This document shows, piece after piece, positions 1 to 9,233 of a stretch of 64,000 nucleotides of DNA. The stretch covers positions 496,001 through 560,000 of the forward strand of contig NZ_AUMS01000001.1 of assembly GCF_000430805.1 (NCBI RefSeq). Direction: 5' to 3'. Both the position numbers and the translations under genes were made by a program. Source of the stretch: Chitinilyticum aquatile DSM 21506. Lineage in GTDB: Bacteria > Pseudomonadota > Gammaproteobacteria > Burkholderiales > Chitinibacteraceae. Positions within the stretch are counted from its first letter, which is position 1; every line of letters starts with the position of its first letter. The notes under the pieces are model-generated. The model was not told where the DNA came from, did not search any database, and saw nothing but the letters and a program-made list of their open reading frames with translations.

Positions 1-2
1 AA

Positions 3-22
3 CCCCAGTGTAAACACTGGGG
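3..22 (-). terminator. Hairpin downstream of tRNA-Ser
   Basis: CCCCAGTG and CACTGGGG form perfect 8-bp arms around a TAAA loop, 17 bp beyond the tRNA 3' end. On the minus strand the T-tail would continue past the window edge (only TT is visible), so termination is likely but not fully seen. Confidence 0.55.
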
Positions 23-38
23 CTTTAACTGATTCGGC

Positions 39-129
39 TGGCGGAGAGAGGGGGATTCGAACCCCCGATAGGCTATTAACCTATACACGCTTTCCAGGCG
101 TGCGACTTAAACCACTCATCCATCTCTCC
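39..129 (-). tRNA. tRNA-Ser (anticodon GGA)
   Basis: Read on the minus strand this is a 91-nt class II tRNA. The acceptor stem GGAGAGA pairs with TCTCTCC, followed by discriminator G and an encoded CCA end. A long variable arm (TATAGGTTAATAGCCTATC region) and the T-loop GGTTCGAATCC are present. The anticodon loop CTGGAAA gives anticodon GGA, which reads UCC/UCU serine codons. A long variable arm is typical of tRNA-Ser. Confidence 0.97.
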
Positions 130-225
130 GCAAGAGAGGCCGCATAATAGCCCTCAACCCCGCCATTGGCAAGCATTTTCTCAATTGCACAGACCCCGAA
201 TTTCCGGAGTCACGGGGATATGCGC

Positions 226-250
226 AAAAAGAAAGCCCGCTTGCGCGGGC
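226..250 (-). terminator. aspS terminator
   Basis: On the minus strand GCCCGC-GCAA-GCGGGC forms a hairpin followed by TTTCTTTTT, starting 20 bp after the aspS stop. This is a standard intrinsic terminator. Confidence 0.9.
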
Positions 251-270
251 CTTCTCTCACCTGTTCCGGC

Positions 271-2070
<1,800 letters not shown>

Positions 2071-2089
2071 TGACAGCTATCCTTGTTGT

Positions 2090-2794
2090 TTATGCGGTGT
2101 GCTGGCCAGCCGGCGCAGCAGAAAGTGTTGCGGGCGCCGCCGCCGGTGCTCCCGGCATGACAACCCCCATGGAAATCACGTATTTCAGCGCCTGATCGAC
2201 ACTCATCGCCAGCGGCTTGACATCAACCTTTCTGACCATAATGAAATAACCTGAGGTCGGATTGGGCGTGGTCGGCACGTAAACCGAAACCAGCTCACCA
2301 TCAAGTTCCTCCGCCAGCTTCTGCGCGACTTCGCCGCCCGGAACACCGGTCAGGAATGCAACCGTCCAGGCACCCTGATGCGGGAACTGCACCAGTACGG
2401 CCTCGCGAAACGCATTGCCAGAATCGGAAAACAGCGTATCCGACACTTGCTTGACGCTGGAGTAGATGGAATTGACGATCGGAATTCGCTTCAGCAGTCC
2501 TTCCCACACCCGCAGCAGGCGACGCCCCAGCAGATTGGTTGCCAGCACGCCCGTCCCCAGCACCACCAGCACCGTCAGAATGACGCCAAAGCCGGGTATA
2601 TGGTCGCGACCAGCAAGGAACGGAAGTGTCGAGGACACACCCTGCAAGAGCCAGAAATCCGGCCGCATGATGGTAGGCAGCAGCGCACCCAACTGATCCA
2701 TGGTACCGATGATCAGGTTCAGCACCCAGATCGTAATGGCAAGCGGCACCCAGATCAGCAGACCGGCTATCAGGTAGCGGCGCAGACTGGCCAT
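2090..2794 (-). CDS. DUF502 family inner-membrane protein
   Basis: A 234-residue membrane protein beginning MASLRRYLIAGLLIWVPLAI, which is the DUF502 signature start. It has two predicted transmembrane helices: about 7-29, then about 80-100 after the HIPGFGVILTVLVV segment. The conserved core LGRRLLRVWEGLLKRIPIVNSIYSSVKQ follows. The function of the family is unknown. The reading frame extends upstream to 2914 but would overlap the FmdB gene, so ATG 2794 is chosen. Compared with the usual family pattern there appear to be about 12 extra residues (VSSTLPFLAGRD) before HIPG, coinciding with a weak copy of the 49-bp palindrome at 2594-2642. FmdB-DUF502-aspS is a common neighbourhood in betaproteobacteria. 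Confidence 0.85.
   Translation of the reverse strand: MASLRRYLIAGLLIWVPLAITIWVLNLIIGTMDQLGALLPTIMRPDFWLLQGVSSTLPFLAGRDHIPGFGVILTVLVVLGTGVLATNLLGRRLLRVWEGLLKRIPIVNSIYSSVKQVSDTLFSDSGNAFREAVLVQFPHQGAWTVAFLTGVPGGEVAQKLAEELDGELVSVYVPTTPNPTSGYFIMVRKVDVKPLAMSVDQALKYVISMGVVMPGAPAAAPATLSAAPAGQHTA
2594..2642. repeat. 49-bp palindrome, weak copy inside DUF502 gene
   Basis: Starts GGGTAT and ends ACACCC exactly 49 bp later (consensus ends ATACCC). The inner GACC is present but the centre is not AT-rich. It coincides with an apparent 12-residue insertion in the protein. Tentative family member. Confidence 0.35.
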
Positions 2795-2819
2795 GCCGCT
2801 GGCAACCTTGGCGGGATGT

Positions 2820-3074
2820 TCAGTGGCAGGCACATTTGCCCCCGGGGCAGGACGGCGCAGCCGAATCGCCGGACTTGGCCGACGAAGCCCCTCCCCCCTT
2901 GAAATCGGTGGCATACCAGCCAGAACCCTTGAGCTGGAAGCCTGCGGCAGTCAGCTGTTTCTTGTATTCGGCGGCATGGCAGGCGGGGCAATCGGTCAGT
3001 GGAGCATCGGCCATTTTCTGCATGTGCTCGCCCTCATGACCGCACGCAGCGCAACGGTAAGCATAGATCGGCAT
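2820..3074 (-). CDS. FmdB family zinc-ribbon protein
   Basis: An 84-residue protein starting MPIYAYRCAACGHEGEHMQK, with a CxxC...CxxC zinc ribbon (CAAC and CPAC), a GSGWYATDF segment and a Ser/Gly-rich tail ending in a Cys-rich CPGGKCACH. This matches the FmdB/CxxC_CXXC_SSSS putative regulatory protein family, whose molecular role is not established. Two adjacent ATGs exist. The second (3074) is preferred because GGGGA lies 6 nt upstream and the family starts MPIY. It is probably the first gene of the FmdB-DUF502-aspS operon. Confidence 0.9.
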   Translation of the reverse strand: MPIYAYRCAACGHEGEHMQKMADAPLTDCPACHAAEYKKQLTAAGFQLKGSGWYATDFKGGGASSAKSGDSAAPSCPGGKCACH

Positions 3075-3262
3075 CATTCATCCCCGAAAACGGAAAAACG
3101 ACGGATTATACCGAATTCCCTGCCGTCCAGCAGCACCCATTCCGCTGACTGCTTCCGGCCCGGCATGCAAAAAGCTCACGTGTAATACAAAGCAGCTAGG
3201 ATGGAGTTCGGGCTGGCTTCATACGGCCTTTTCGCGACCAACGACATGACGGAGCATTCAGC

Positions 3263-3649
3263 ATGGGACTACTCGATTCACTGGCCGGCCAGCTTGGCGG
3301 CGATGAGGCAGGCAATCTTCTGGGCAATCTGCTGGAACAGCAAGGCGGCATCGGCGGACTGCTGGATAAATTTCAGCAAGGCGGACTGGGTGAAGTCGCA
3401 CAGTCCTGGGTAGCGAGCGGTGAAAACCTGCCGGTATCCAGCGAGCAGATCGAAGCCGTGCTGGGCAGCGAAACCCTGGCACCGCTGGCCGAAAAACTCG
3501 GCATTGACCCGCAGACGGCAGCCGGCCAGATTTCCGCCTTGCTGCCGCAACTGATTGACCAGCTGACACCGAACGGTGAACTGCCCGAAGGCGATGGCAA
3601 CCTGCTGGCAGCCGGACTGGACCTGCTGAAAGGAAAGCTTTTCAGCTAA
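3263..3649 (+). CDS. YidB-like DUF937 protein
   Basis: A 128-residue, Gly/Leu/Gln-rich protein beginning MGLLDSLAGQLGG, with a DUF937 core. It carries the YidB-type C-terminal segment, where helices around LAEKLGIDPQTAAGQISALLPQLIDQLTPNGELP are highly characteristic. The family is widespread in Proteobacteria and its function is unknown. GGAG lies 8 nt before the ATG. It is monocistronic: a hairpin terminator follows at 3673-3699. No signal peptide is seen, so it is predicted to be cytoplasmic. Confidence 0.88.
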   Translation: MGLLDSLAGQLGGDEAGNLLGNLLEQQGGIGGLLDKFQQGGLGEVAQSWVASGENLPVSSEQIEAVLGSETLAPLAEKLGIDPQTAAGQISALLPQLIDQLTPNGELPEGDGNLLAAGLDLLKGKLFS

Positions 3650-3672
3650 GCCAGCTCTCGCACCTCGCTACG

Positions 3673-3710
3673 CAACGCCGGCCCCGCGTGCCGGCGTTGA
3701 TATTTTATAC
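3673..3710 (+). terminator. Terminator after YidB-like gene
   Basis: CAACGCCGGC (3673-3682) and GCCGGCGTTG (3690-3699) form perfect 10-bp arms, followed by the T-rich ATATTTTATA. Confidence 0.75.
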
Positions 3711-3746
3711 TGCCGCACCGATGACCCTGACTTCCGGCACCAATCA

Positions 3747-4310
3747 ATGAACTTCTTCCCCCGCCCTGTTGCAGCAGAATTGATCCTTGGCGGCGCGCGC
3801 AGCGGGAAAAGCAGCCATGCACTGAGCTCGGCACTGGCCTGGCACGGCGATGTATGCTGGATTGCCACCGCACAGGCCTGTGACAGCGAAATGCGCGAGC
3901 GCATCGAACGCCACCGCCACGAACGCCCCGCTCACTGGCGCACCATCGAAGAGCCACTGTGGCTGGCCCGCGCCCTGCGCGACGCAGGTCATGCCCCGGA
4001 AACACTGATCGTCGTTGACTGCCTGACGCTCTGGCTGAGCCATTGCCTGTTCGACGCGACGGGAACCAGCCATGACGAACAGGAAAATGCACTACTGGCT
4101 CATCTGGCCGGCGCAACGGGGCAGCGCATCCTGCTCGTCAGCAATGAGGTGGGGAGCGGTATTGTTCCGGACAATGCAGTGGCACGGCAATTTCGCGATG
4201 CAGCCGGCCGCCTGCACCAGCGTATCGCCGCTTGCGTTCCGGATGTCACACTGATTCAGGCCGGGCTGCCCTTGCCAATCAAGCGGGCCGGTCAGCCCTG
4301 CTGGATCTGA
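3747..4310 (+). CDS. cobU: Adenosylcobinamide kinase / adenosylcobinamide-phosphate guanylyltransferase
   Basis: A 187-residue CobU/CobP homologue that phosphorylates adenosylcobinamide and then transfers GMP to give AdoCbi-GDP, in nucleotide-loop assembly of vitamin B12. Walker A is GGARSGKS near the N-terminus. The His-rich ERHRHERPAHWRTIEEP segment includes the guanylylated histidine region. VDCLTLWLS and SNEVGSGIVP are the other family hallmarks. Length is typical (about 180). No other cob gene is adjacent; cobQ lies about 57 kb away at 61284-62765, so B12 genes here are scattered. No cobalamin riboswitch was recognised in the roughly 100 bp upstream. Confidence 0.93.
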   Translation: MNFFPRPVAAELILGGARSGKSSHALSSALAWHGDVCWIATAQACDSEMRERIERHRHERPAHWRTIEEPLWLARALRDAGHAPETLIVVDCLTLWLSHCLFDATGTSHDEQENALLAHLAGATGQRILLVSNEVGSGIVPDNAVARQFRDAAGRLHQRIAACVPDVTLIQAGLPLPIKRAGQPCWI

Positions 4311-4434
4311 GTCACGGGCACAGAGCTTGTGTAAGAAAATATAAGCCAATGTTGGATAAGGGAAATTCGCTTTTCGATGCAACTTTGCTAGGCTGCGCGC
4401 TGTCCGAATCACGACACCAAGCACAGACAGCCCG

Positions 4435-5760
4435 ATGCCGTTTCAGTTTCTTCCGAATTCCACAGACCTTGCCCGCCACCTGCCTTCGCCCCGCGCATTG
4501 CGCCCCTGGCTGCTGGGCAGCCTGCTCCTTTCCTCCGTCTTCACCCTGAGTGCATACGGCGTTGCTGAACTGGCACCAGTTGTCCCGCCCGAACGCAACG
4601 TGAAACGCAGCGAGCTGCCCACGCCCGATCTCGGCAGTACGGTAGCCTCCGGCCCGTTCTGGCAGGACACCCTGCTGCGGCGCGGCGACACGCTGGGCAG
4701 TGCACTACACCGGCTGAACGCCAACGAGCCATCACTACTGCGCTTCGTTCGCAGCGATGCCACTGCGCGCGAACTGCTGGAACTCCAGGCCGGGCGTCTG
4801 CTGAAAGCACGCATCGACGAGAGCGGCAAAGTTCAATCCATCAGCTACCTGCACAGCTCAGGCAAGCGGATTCTTGTGCAAAGAACGGGAAATGACTGGA
4901 ACGCCGAATCGCAAACGCCCACGCCATTCATCAGCCAGCGCTTGATCAACGGCTTGATTAAAGAAGATTTTCTGACCAGTTTCGCAGCGACAGCCCTGAA
5001 TCCGGAAACGTTGCGTCAGCTTGATGAAATCAAGCAACAGTATGGCGGGGAACGGGGAATACCGGCGGGCCAAGCCTTCAGCCTCGTCATCGAAACCGCT
5101 AGCGTGGATGGCGAAACACTGCGTCCGCCACGTCTGCTGGCTGCGCGCCTGCCGGGCAATGGCCGCCTGATCGAGGTGTTCCTGCACCACCAGGGCGAGA
5201 CTGGCTCATACTATTTCAGCGATGGCCGCGCGGCCCTGCCCGCCTTTCTGAGTGTCCCTGTCGACCACGCCGCAATCAGCTCAAGCTTCGCCATGCGCCT
5301 GCATCCGGTTCTGGGGGTGTGGCTCCAGCACAAGGGAACGGATTTTGCCGCACCCGCTGGCAGCAATATCTACAGTGCCGCAGCCGGCAAGGTAAGCCGT
5401 ATCGGCACCGAGGCCGGTTACGGCAATTTTGTCGAAGTGGAACACGCCAACGGCATGAGCACGCTCTATGGCCACATGCAGGGCTTCGCCGCCGGACTGA
5501 AAACCGGACAAGCCGTGCAGCAGGGCGATGTGATCGGCTATGTCGGCAGCACGGGCCGCTCCACCGGCCCTCATCTGCATTATGAAATCCGCCGCAACGG
5601 CATTGCACTGAACCCGGACAATACCCGACTGCCAAGCCTTCCAGCGCTCGGCGGGCAGAATCTGCAGGCTTTCCGGCAACAGCTGCCCGCACTGCTGACA
5701 CAGTTGCAGACCGCCAGCCAGACTGCCCTCGCCCTGAATCATCCCGCACGATTCGAATGA
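4435..5760 (+). CDS. M23 family peptidoglycan metalloendopeptidase
   Basis: A 441-residue envelope protein with a short cytoplasmic N-terminus and one membrane anchor (about 22-42, LLGSLLLSSVFTLSAYGVAE). It has an OapA/LysM-like region (about 75-200) and a C-terminal LytM/M23 domain. Zinc and catalytic residues are visible as HKGTDFAAPAG (HxxxD), YGHM and GPHLHYEI (HxH), so it should be catalytically active in cleaving peptidoglycan cross-bridges. It lies directly upstream of anmK, a frequent pairing that joins wall turnover and recycling. A strong hairpin follows the stop. Confidence 0.93.
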   Translation: MPFQFLPNSTDLARHLPSPRALRPWLLGSLLLSSVFTLSAYGVAELAPVVPPERNVKRSELPTPDLGSTVASGPFWQDTLLRRGDTLGSALHRLNANEPSLLRFVRSDATARELLELQAGRLLKARIDESGKVQSISYLHSSGKRILVQRTGNDWNAESQTPTPFISQRLINGLIKEDFLTSFAATALNPETLRQLDEIKQQYGGERGIPAGQAFSLVIETASVDGETLRPPRLLAARLPGNGRLIEVFLHHQGETGSYYFSDGRAALPAFLSVPVDHAAISSSFAMRLHPVLGVWLQHKGTDFAAPAGSNIYSAAAGKVSRIGTEAGYGNFVEVEHANGMSTLYGHMQGFAAGLKTGQAVQQGDVIGYVGSTGRSTGPHLHYEIRRNGIALNPDNTRLPSLPALGGQNLQAFRQQLPALLTQLQTASQTALALNHPARFE

Positions 5761-5786
5761 TTCAATAATCCCTTCACCCTGCGCAA

Positions 5787-5825
5787 TTCTGCCGTGCGGC
5801 GTGCTTCTGCTGCCGCACGGCAGAA
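5787..5825 (+). other. Strong hairpin between M23 gene and anmK
   Basis: TTCTGCCGTGCGGC and GCCGCACGGCAGAA form perfect 14-bp arms with an 11-nt loop. No T-run follows, so it may protect the 3' end or pause transcription rather than act as a classical terminator. Confidence 0.6.
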
Positions 5826-5899
5826 GGCAACACACGGCCCGTTTGCCGCCAGCCTGCTAAAATCGCGCTTTTATGCACTTCCGGCGGGAGAACGGTGCA

Positions 5900-6994
5900 A
5901 TGGCGCAAGACCTGTATATCGGTTTGATGAGTGGCACCAGCCTCGACGGCATCGATGGTGTACTGCTCGACTGGGGCGGTACAACCCCGCGGCTGCTTGC
6001 CAGCCATTCCCTGCCCATGCCGGCAGCCTTGCGCACAACCCTGCTGGCCCTGCAGGCCAGCGCTGCCGATGAACTGCACGCCAGCGCCCTCGCCGCCAAT
6101 GCGCTGAGCGAATGCTATGCGACGGTCGTGCATGAATTGCTGCGGCAAAGCGCCCTGCCGGCCAGCGCCATTGCTGCAGTCGGCAATCATGGCCAGACCA
6201 TCCGGCATCGGCCGGAACTCGGTTACACCCTGCAGATCGGTAACCATGCCCTGCTGGCCGAGCTGACTGGCATCACCGTTGTCGGTGACTTCCGCAGCCG
6301 CGACATTGCTGCAGGGGGCCAGGGGGCGCCGCTCGTTCCCGCCTTTCACCAGGCGCTGTTTGCCATGCCGGGGCTTGATCGTGCCGTCGTCAACATCGGC
6401 GGTTTCGCCAACCTGAGCTGGCTGGGGGCGGACGGCAGCGTCAGCGGCTGGGATACCGGCCCGGGTAATGTGCTGCTGGACTTCTGGATACAAAGGTCAC
6501 AAGGGCATACCCATGATGAATCTGGCCGTTGGGCAGCGAGCGGCAAGGTCATTACGGGCCTGCTCGAACACTGGCTGGCGGACCCCTACTTCCGGCAGGC
6601 TCCGCCCAAAAGCACCGGCAGGGACTACTTCAACCCCGACTGGCTGCTGGCCACTCCGGCAATCGGCACGGCTGCGCCAGAAGATGTACAGGCGACGCTG
6701 AGCATGCTGACCGCACGCAGCATTGCTACCGAACTGGCACGCAAGGGGCGTGCCGACACGGCATATGTCTGCGGTGGCGGCGCGCTGAATCAAACCCTGC
6801 TGGGCGATCTGGCCAAATGCCTGCCGGACAGCCGCATCGCGACAAGCGCCGAACTGGGCGTCGATCCGCAATGGGTCGAGGCCTATGCCTTCGCCTGGCT
6901 GGCGCGCAACTGCCTGGAACAGCGCCCGGCCAGCCTGCCGGCTGTCACCGGCGCGCGCGGACCGCGCATTCTCGGCGCCATCTGGCGGGCCTGA
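5900..6994 (+). CDS. anmK: Anhydro-N-acetylmuramic acid kinase
   Basis: A 364-residue AnmK that opens the 1,6-anhydro ring and phosphorylates anhMurNAc to MurNAc-6-phosphate during cell-wall recycling. Signature blocks are GLMSGTSLDGID at the start, GNHGQTIRHRP, GDFRSRDIAAGGQGAPLVP, VNIGGFANLSWL and DTGPGNVLLD; the C-terminal CGGGALNQTLLGDL block contributes to the ATP site. The frame opens at 5873, but GGGAG 9 nt before ATG 5900 and homology to MAQDLYIGLMSG favour the later start. TAAAAT upstream, about 42 nt before the ATG, could be a -10 element. Confidence 0.96.
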   Translation: MAQDLYIGLMSGTSLDGIDGVLLDWGGTTPRLLASHSLPMPAALRTTLLALQASAADELHASALAANALSECYATVVHELLRQSALPASAIAAVGNHGQTIRHRPELGYTLQIGNHALLAELTGITVVGDFRSRDIAAGGQGAPLVPAFHQALFAMPGLDRAVVNIGGFANLSWLGADGSVSGWDTGPGNVLLDFWIQRSQGHTHDESGRWAASGKVITGLLEHWLADPYFRQAPPKSTGRDYFNPDWLLATPAIGTAAPEDVQATLSMLTARSIATELARKGRADTAYVCGGGALNQTLLGDLAKCLPDSRIATSAELGVDPQWVEAYAFAWLARNCLEQRPASLPAVTGARGPRILGAIWRA

Positions 6995-7128
6995 ACCGCT
7001 GCACCCCGAACACCATTTGCACGGCCGGCGGTCAGATTCTGCTGCTTTCCCGATAGCTGCCCGCCGATTCATACACCTGCCGAATGATTCGGCTAGACTA
7101 GCCCCATCGTCCAATTGCCGGGAACGTC

Positions 7129-9009
7129 ATGCACCAGCCCAACCAGTTTGACCTCTTCAGAACCCGCCGTTTCCTGCCGCTGTTCATCACGCAATTCTTT
7201 GGCGCTTTCAACGACAATCTGTTCAAGAACGCCCTGCTGGTGCTGATAACCTTCCATGGTCTGGCTGCCGCCGGCATGGATGCTCAGACCCTGGTCAATG
7301 CGGCTGCCGGCATCTTCATCCTGCCTTTTTTCCTGTTTTCGACCTTTGCCGGCCAACTGGCCGAAAAATACGACAAGGCAGTGCTGGCGCGCGCGGTCAA
7401 AATTCTCGAAATCATCATCATGGCGCTGGCCGGCATCGGCTTTGTCTGGCACATCGCCAGCCTCCTGATGGCCTGCCTGTTCCTGATGGGCGTGCATTCG
7501 GCACTGTTCGGTCCGCTGAAATACTCGATCCTGCCGCAATACCTGCGTGACGACGAGCTGCTCGGCGGCAACGGCATGATCGAAATGGGCACCTTTGTCG
7601 CCATTCTGCTGGGACAAATTTCCGGCACGCTGTTGATCCAGCATGAGCACGGCGAATATCTGATTGTTGCCGCCTGCCTCGGCGTGGCTCTGCTGGGCTG
7701 GCTCGCCAGCCGCAGCATGCCCGCAGCGCCACCAACCGCGCCAAATTTGCGCCTCAACTGGAACATCGCCAGCGAAACCTGGCACATCATCCGCCACAGT
7801 TGCCGCAACAAGGCAGTATTCAACAGCATTCTCGGCATATCGTGGTTCTGGTTCTTCGGCGCCGTCTATCTGACGCAATTGCCGGATCTTGCCAAATCGG
7901 TACTGCATGGCGACCCGGGCGTCTACACGCTGTTGATGACGATTTTCTCGGTAGGCGTCGGCGCGGGCTCAGCCCTGTGCGAAAAGCTCTCCGGCCGCAA
8001 GGTGGAAGTCGGCCTGGTACCGCTGGGCTCGCTGGGCCTCAGCCTTTTCGGCATCGACCTCTACTTCGCACTGAACAGCCTGCCCGCCAGCACGACAGTC
8101 TGGACGCCACTGAATTTCATCGCTGCTGCTGGCCACTGGCGCGTGATGCTCGATCTGCTGCTGATGGGTGTGGCTGGCGGCCTGTTCATCGTGCCGCTCT
8201 ATGCGCTGGTGCAAACGCGCACCGAAAAGGAGTTCACATCCAGAGCCATTGCCGCGAACAACATCCTCAATTCACTGTTCATGGTCGTTGCAGCCGGCAT
8301 GAGCATTGTATTGCTCGGCGCCGGGCTGACGGTGCCGGAACTCCTGTTGACCGTGACCATCCTGAATGTGCTGGTCGCCATCTACATCTACACGCTGATT
8401 CCGGAATTCATCCTGCGCTTTCTGGTCTGGCTGCTCGTCAATACGCTCTACCGCGTGCGCGAACAGGATCTCCATCACATTCCCGACCAAGGCGCGGCGC
8501 TCCTGGTATGCAACCATGTCAGCTATATGGACGCGCTGGTGATCGCCGGCTCGGTGCGCCGCCCGGTGCGTTTCGTGATGGATCACCGCATCTATCGCCT
8601 GCCCGTGCTGCACTTCATTTTCCGCCTGGCCGGCGCCATTCCGATCGCGCCGGAACGCGAGGATGCCGGCATCAAGGAAGACGCCTTCCAGCAGATTGCC
8701 GCAGCCTTGCGTGCCGGTGAGCTGGTCTGCCTGTTTCCCGAAGGTCACATCACGCGCAGCGGCAAGCTCGCGCGCTTTCAGCCCGGCACGGACCGCATCC
8801 TGCGCGACACTCCCGTGCCAGTGGTGCCGCTGGCCCTGCAGGGGCTGTGGGGCAGTTTCTTCAGCCGCAAGGACGGCAGCGCCATGCTGAAATGGCCGCG
8901 CCGCTTCCGCGCCAGAATTGCGCTCCGCGCTGGCGAAGCACTGCTCGCCACTTCGGCTGATCGCCTCACACTGGAAAAAAGGATTGCCACGCTGCTGGCA
9001 CAGGCCTGA
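7129..9009 (+). CDS. MFS lysophospholipid transporter-PlsC acyltransferase fusion
   Basis: A 626-residue two-domain inner-membrane protein. Residues 1-430 form an LplT-like major facilitator domain (start FFGAFNDNLFKNALLVL, about 12 helices). Residues 440-626 form a PlsC acyltransferase domain with NHVSYMD (HX4D catalytic motif), the substrate motif FPEGHITRSGKL and VVPLALQGLWG. By analogy with LplT plus Aas, it should flip lysophospholipid inward and re-acylate it. The AMP-ligase (acyl-ACP synthetase) third domain found in many such fusions is absent. GGGAA lies just before the ATG. It is followed by a 49-bp palindrome and no partner gene. Confidence 0.9.
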   Translation: MHQPNQFDLFRTRRFLPLFITQFFGAFNDNLFKNALLVLITFHGLAAAGMDAQTLVNAAAGIFILPFFLFSTFAGQLAEKYDKAVLARAVKILEIIIMALAGIGFVWHIASLLMACLFLMGVHSALFGPLKYSILPQYLRDDELLGGNGMIEMGTFVAILLGQISGTLLIQHEHGEYLIVAACLGVALLGWLASRSMPAAPPTAPNLRLNWNIASETWHIIRHSCRNKAVFNSILGISWFWFFGAVYLTQLPDLAKSVLHGDPGVYTLLMTIFSVGVGAGSALCEKLSGRKVEVGLVPLGSLGLSLFGIDLYFALNSLPASTTVWTPLNFIAAAGHWRVMLDLLLMGVAGGLFIVPLYALVQTRTEKEFTSRAIAANNILNSLFMVVAAGMSIVLLGAGLTVPELLLTVTILNVLVAIYIYTLIPEFILRFLVWLLVNTLYRVREQDLHHIPDQGAALLVCNHVSYMDALVIAGSVRRPVRFVMDHRIYRLPVLHFIFRLAGAIPIAPEREDAGIKEDAFQQIAAALRAGELVCLFPEGHITRSGKLARFQPGTDRILRDTPVPVVPLALQGLWGSFFSRKDGSAMLKWPRRFRARIALRAGEALLATSADRLTLEKRIATLLAQA

Positions 9010-9075
9010 ACTGGTGGCAGGAAGACGTCAGGCCGACGTGCTGCCGCCAGTGTCAGCCCAGATACATACACGGCA

Positions 9076-9124
9076 CCGTATTACACCAAAGCCAAACAAT
9101 CAGAAAGGCTGCAAGCACATACCT
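9076..9124. repeat. 49-bp palindrome (intergenic)
   Basis: On the minus strand it reads AGGTAT...AATACGG over 49 bp, with inner GCTTGCAGCC, a T-rich centre and a TGGC arm. It lies between the MFS-PlsC gene and the 3' end of the convergent patatin gene. Confidence 0.7.
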
Positions 9125-9182
9125 ACAAATAAAAACCATGCCTCAGCCAGGATCGGTGCACGCGACACTCTGGCCGGCAACA

Positions 9183-9217
9183 GCAAAGCCCGCCGCGGTT
9201 CCGCCGGCGGGCTTTGC
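9183..9217 (-). terminator. Terminator of the patatin gene
   Basis: GCAAAGCCCGCCG pairs with CGGCGGGCTTTGC (apart from a small loop). It lies 17 bp beyond the patatin stop on the minus strand and probably works in both directions. Confidence 0.75.
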
Positions 9218-9233
9218 ATTCAGGGCAGCCACA

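Noticed and set aside
5787-5825. Hairpin after the M23 gene as an intrinsic terminator
   Set aside because: Arms are perfect but no T-run follows on either strand, so it is listed as a hairpin only.
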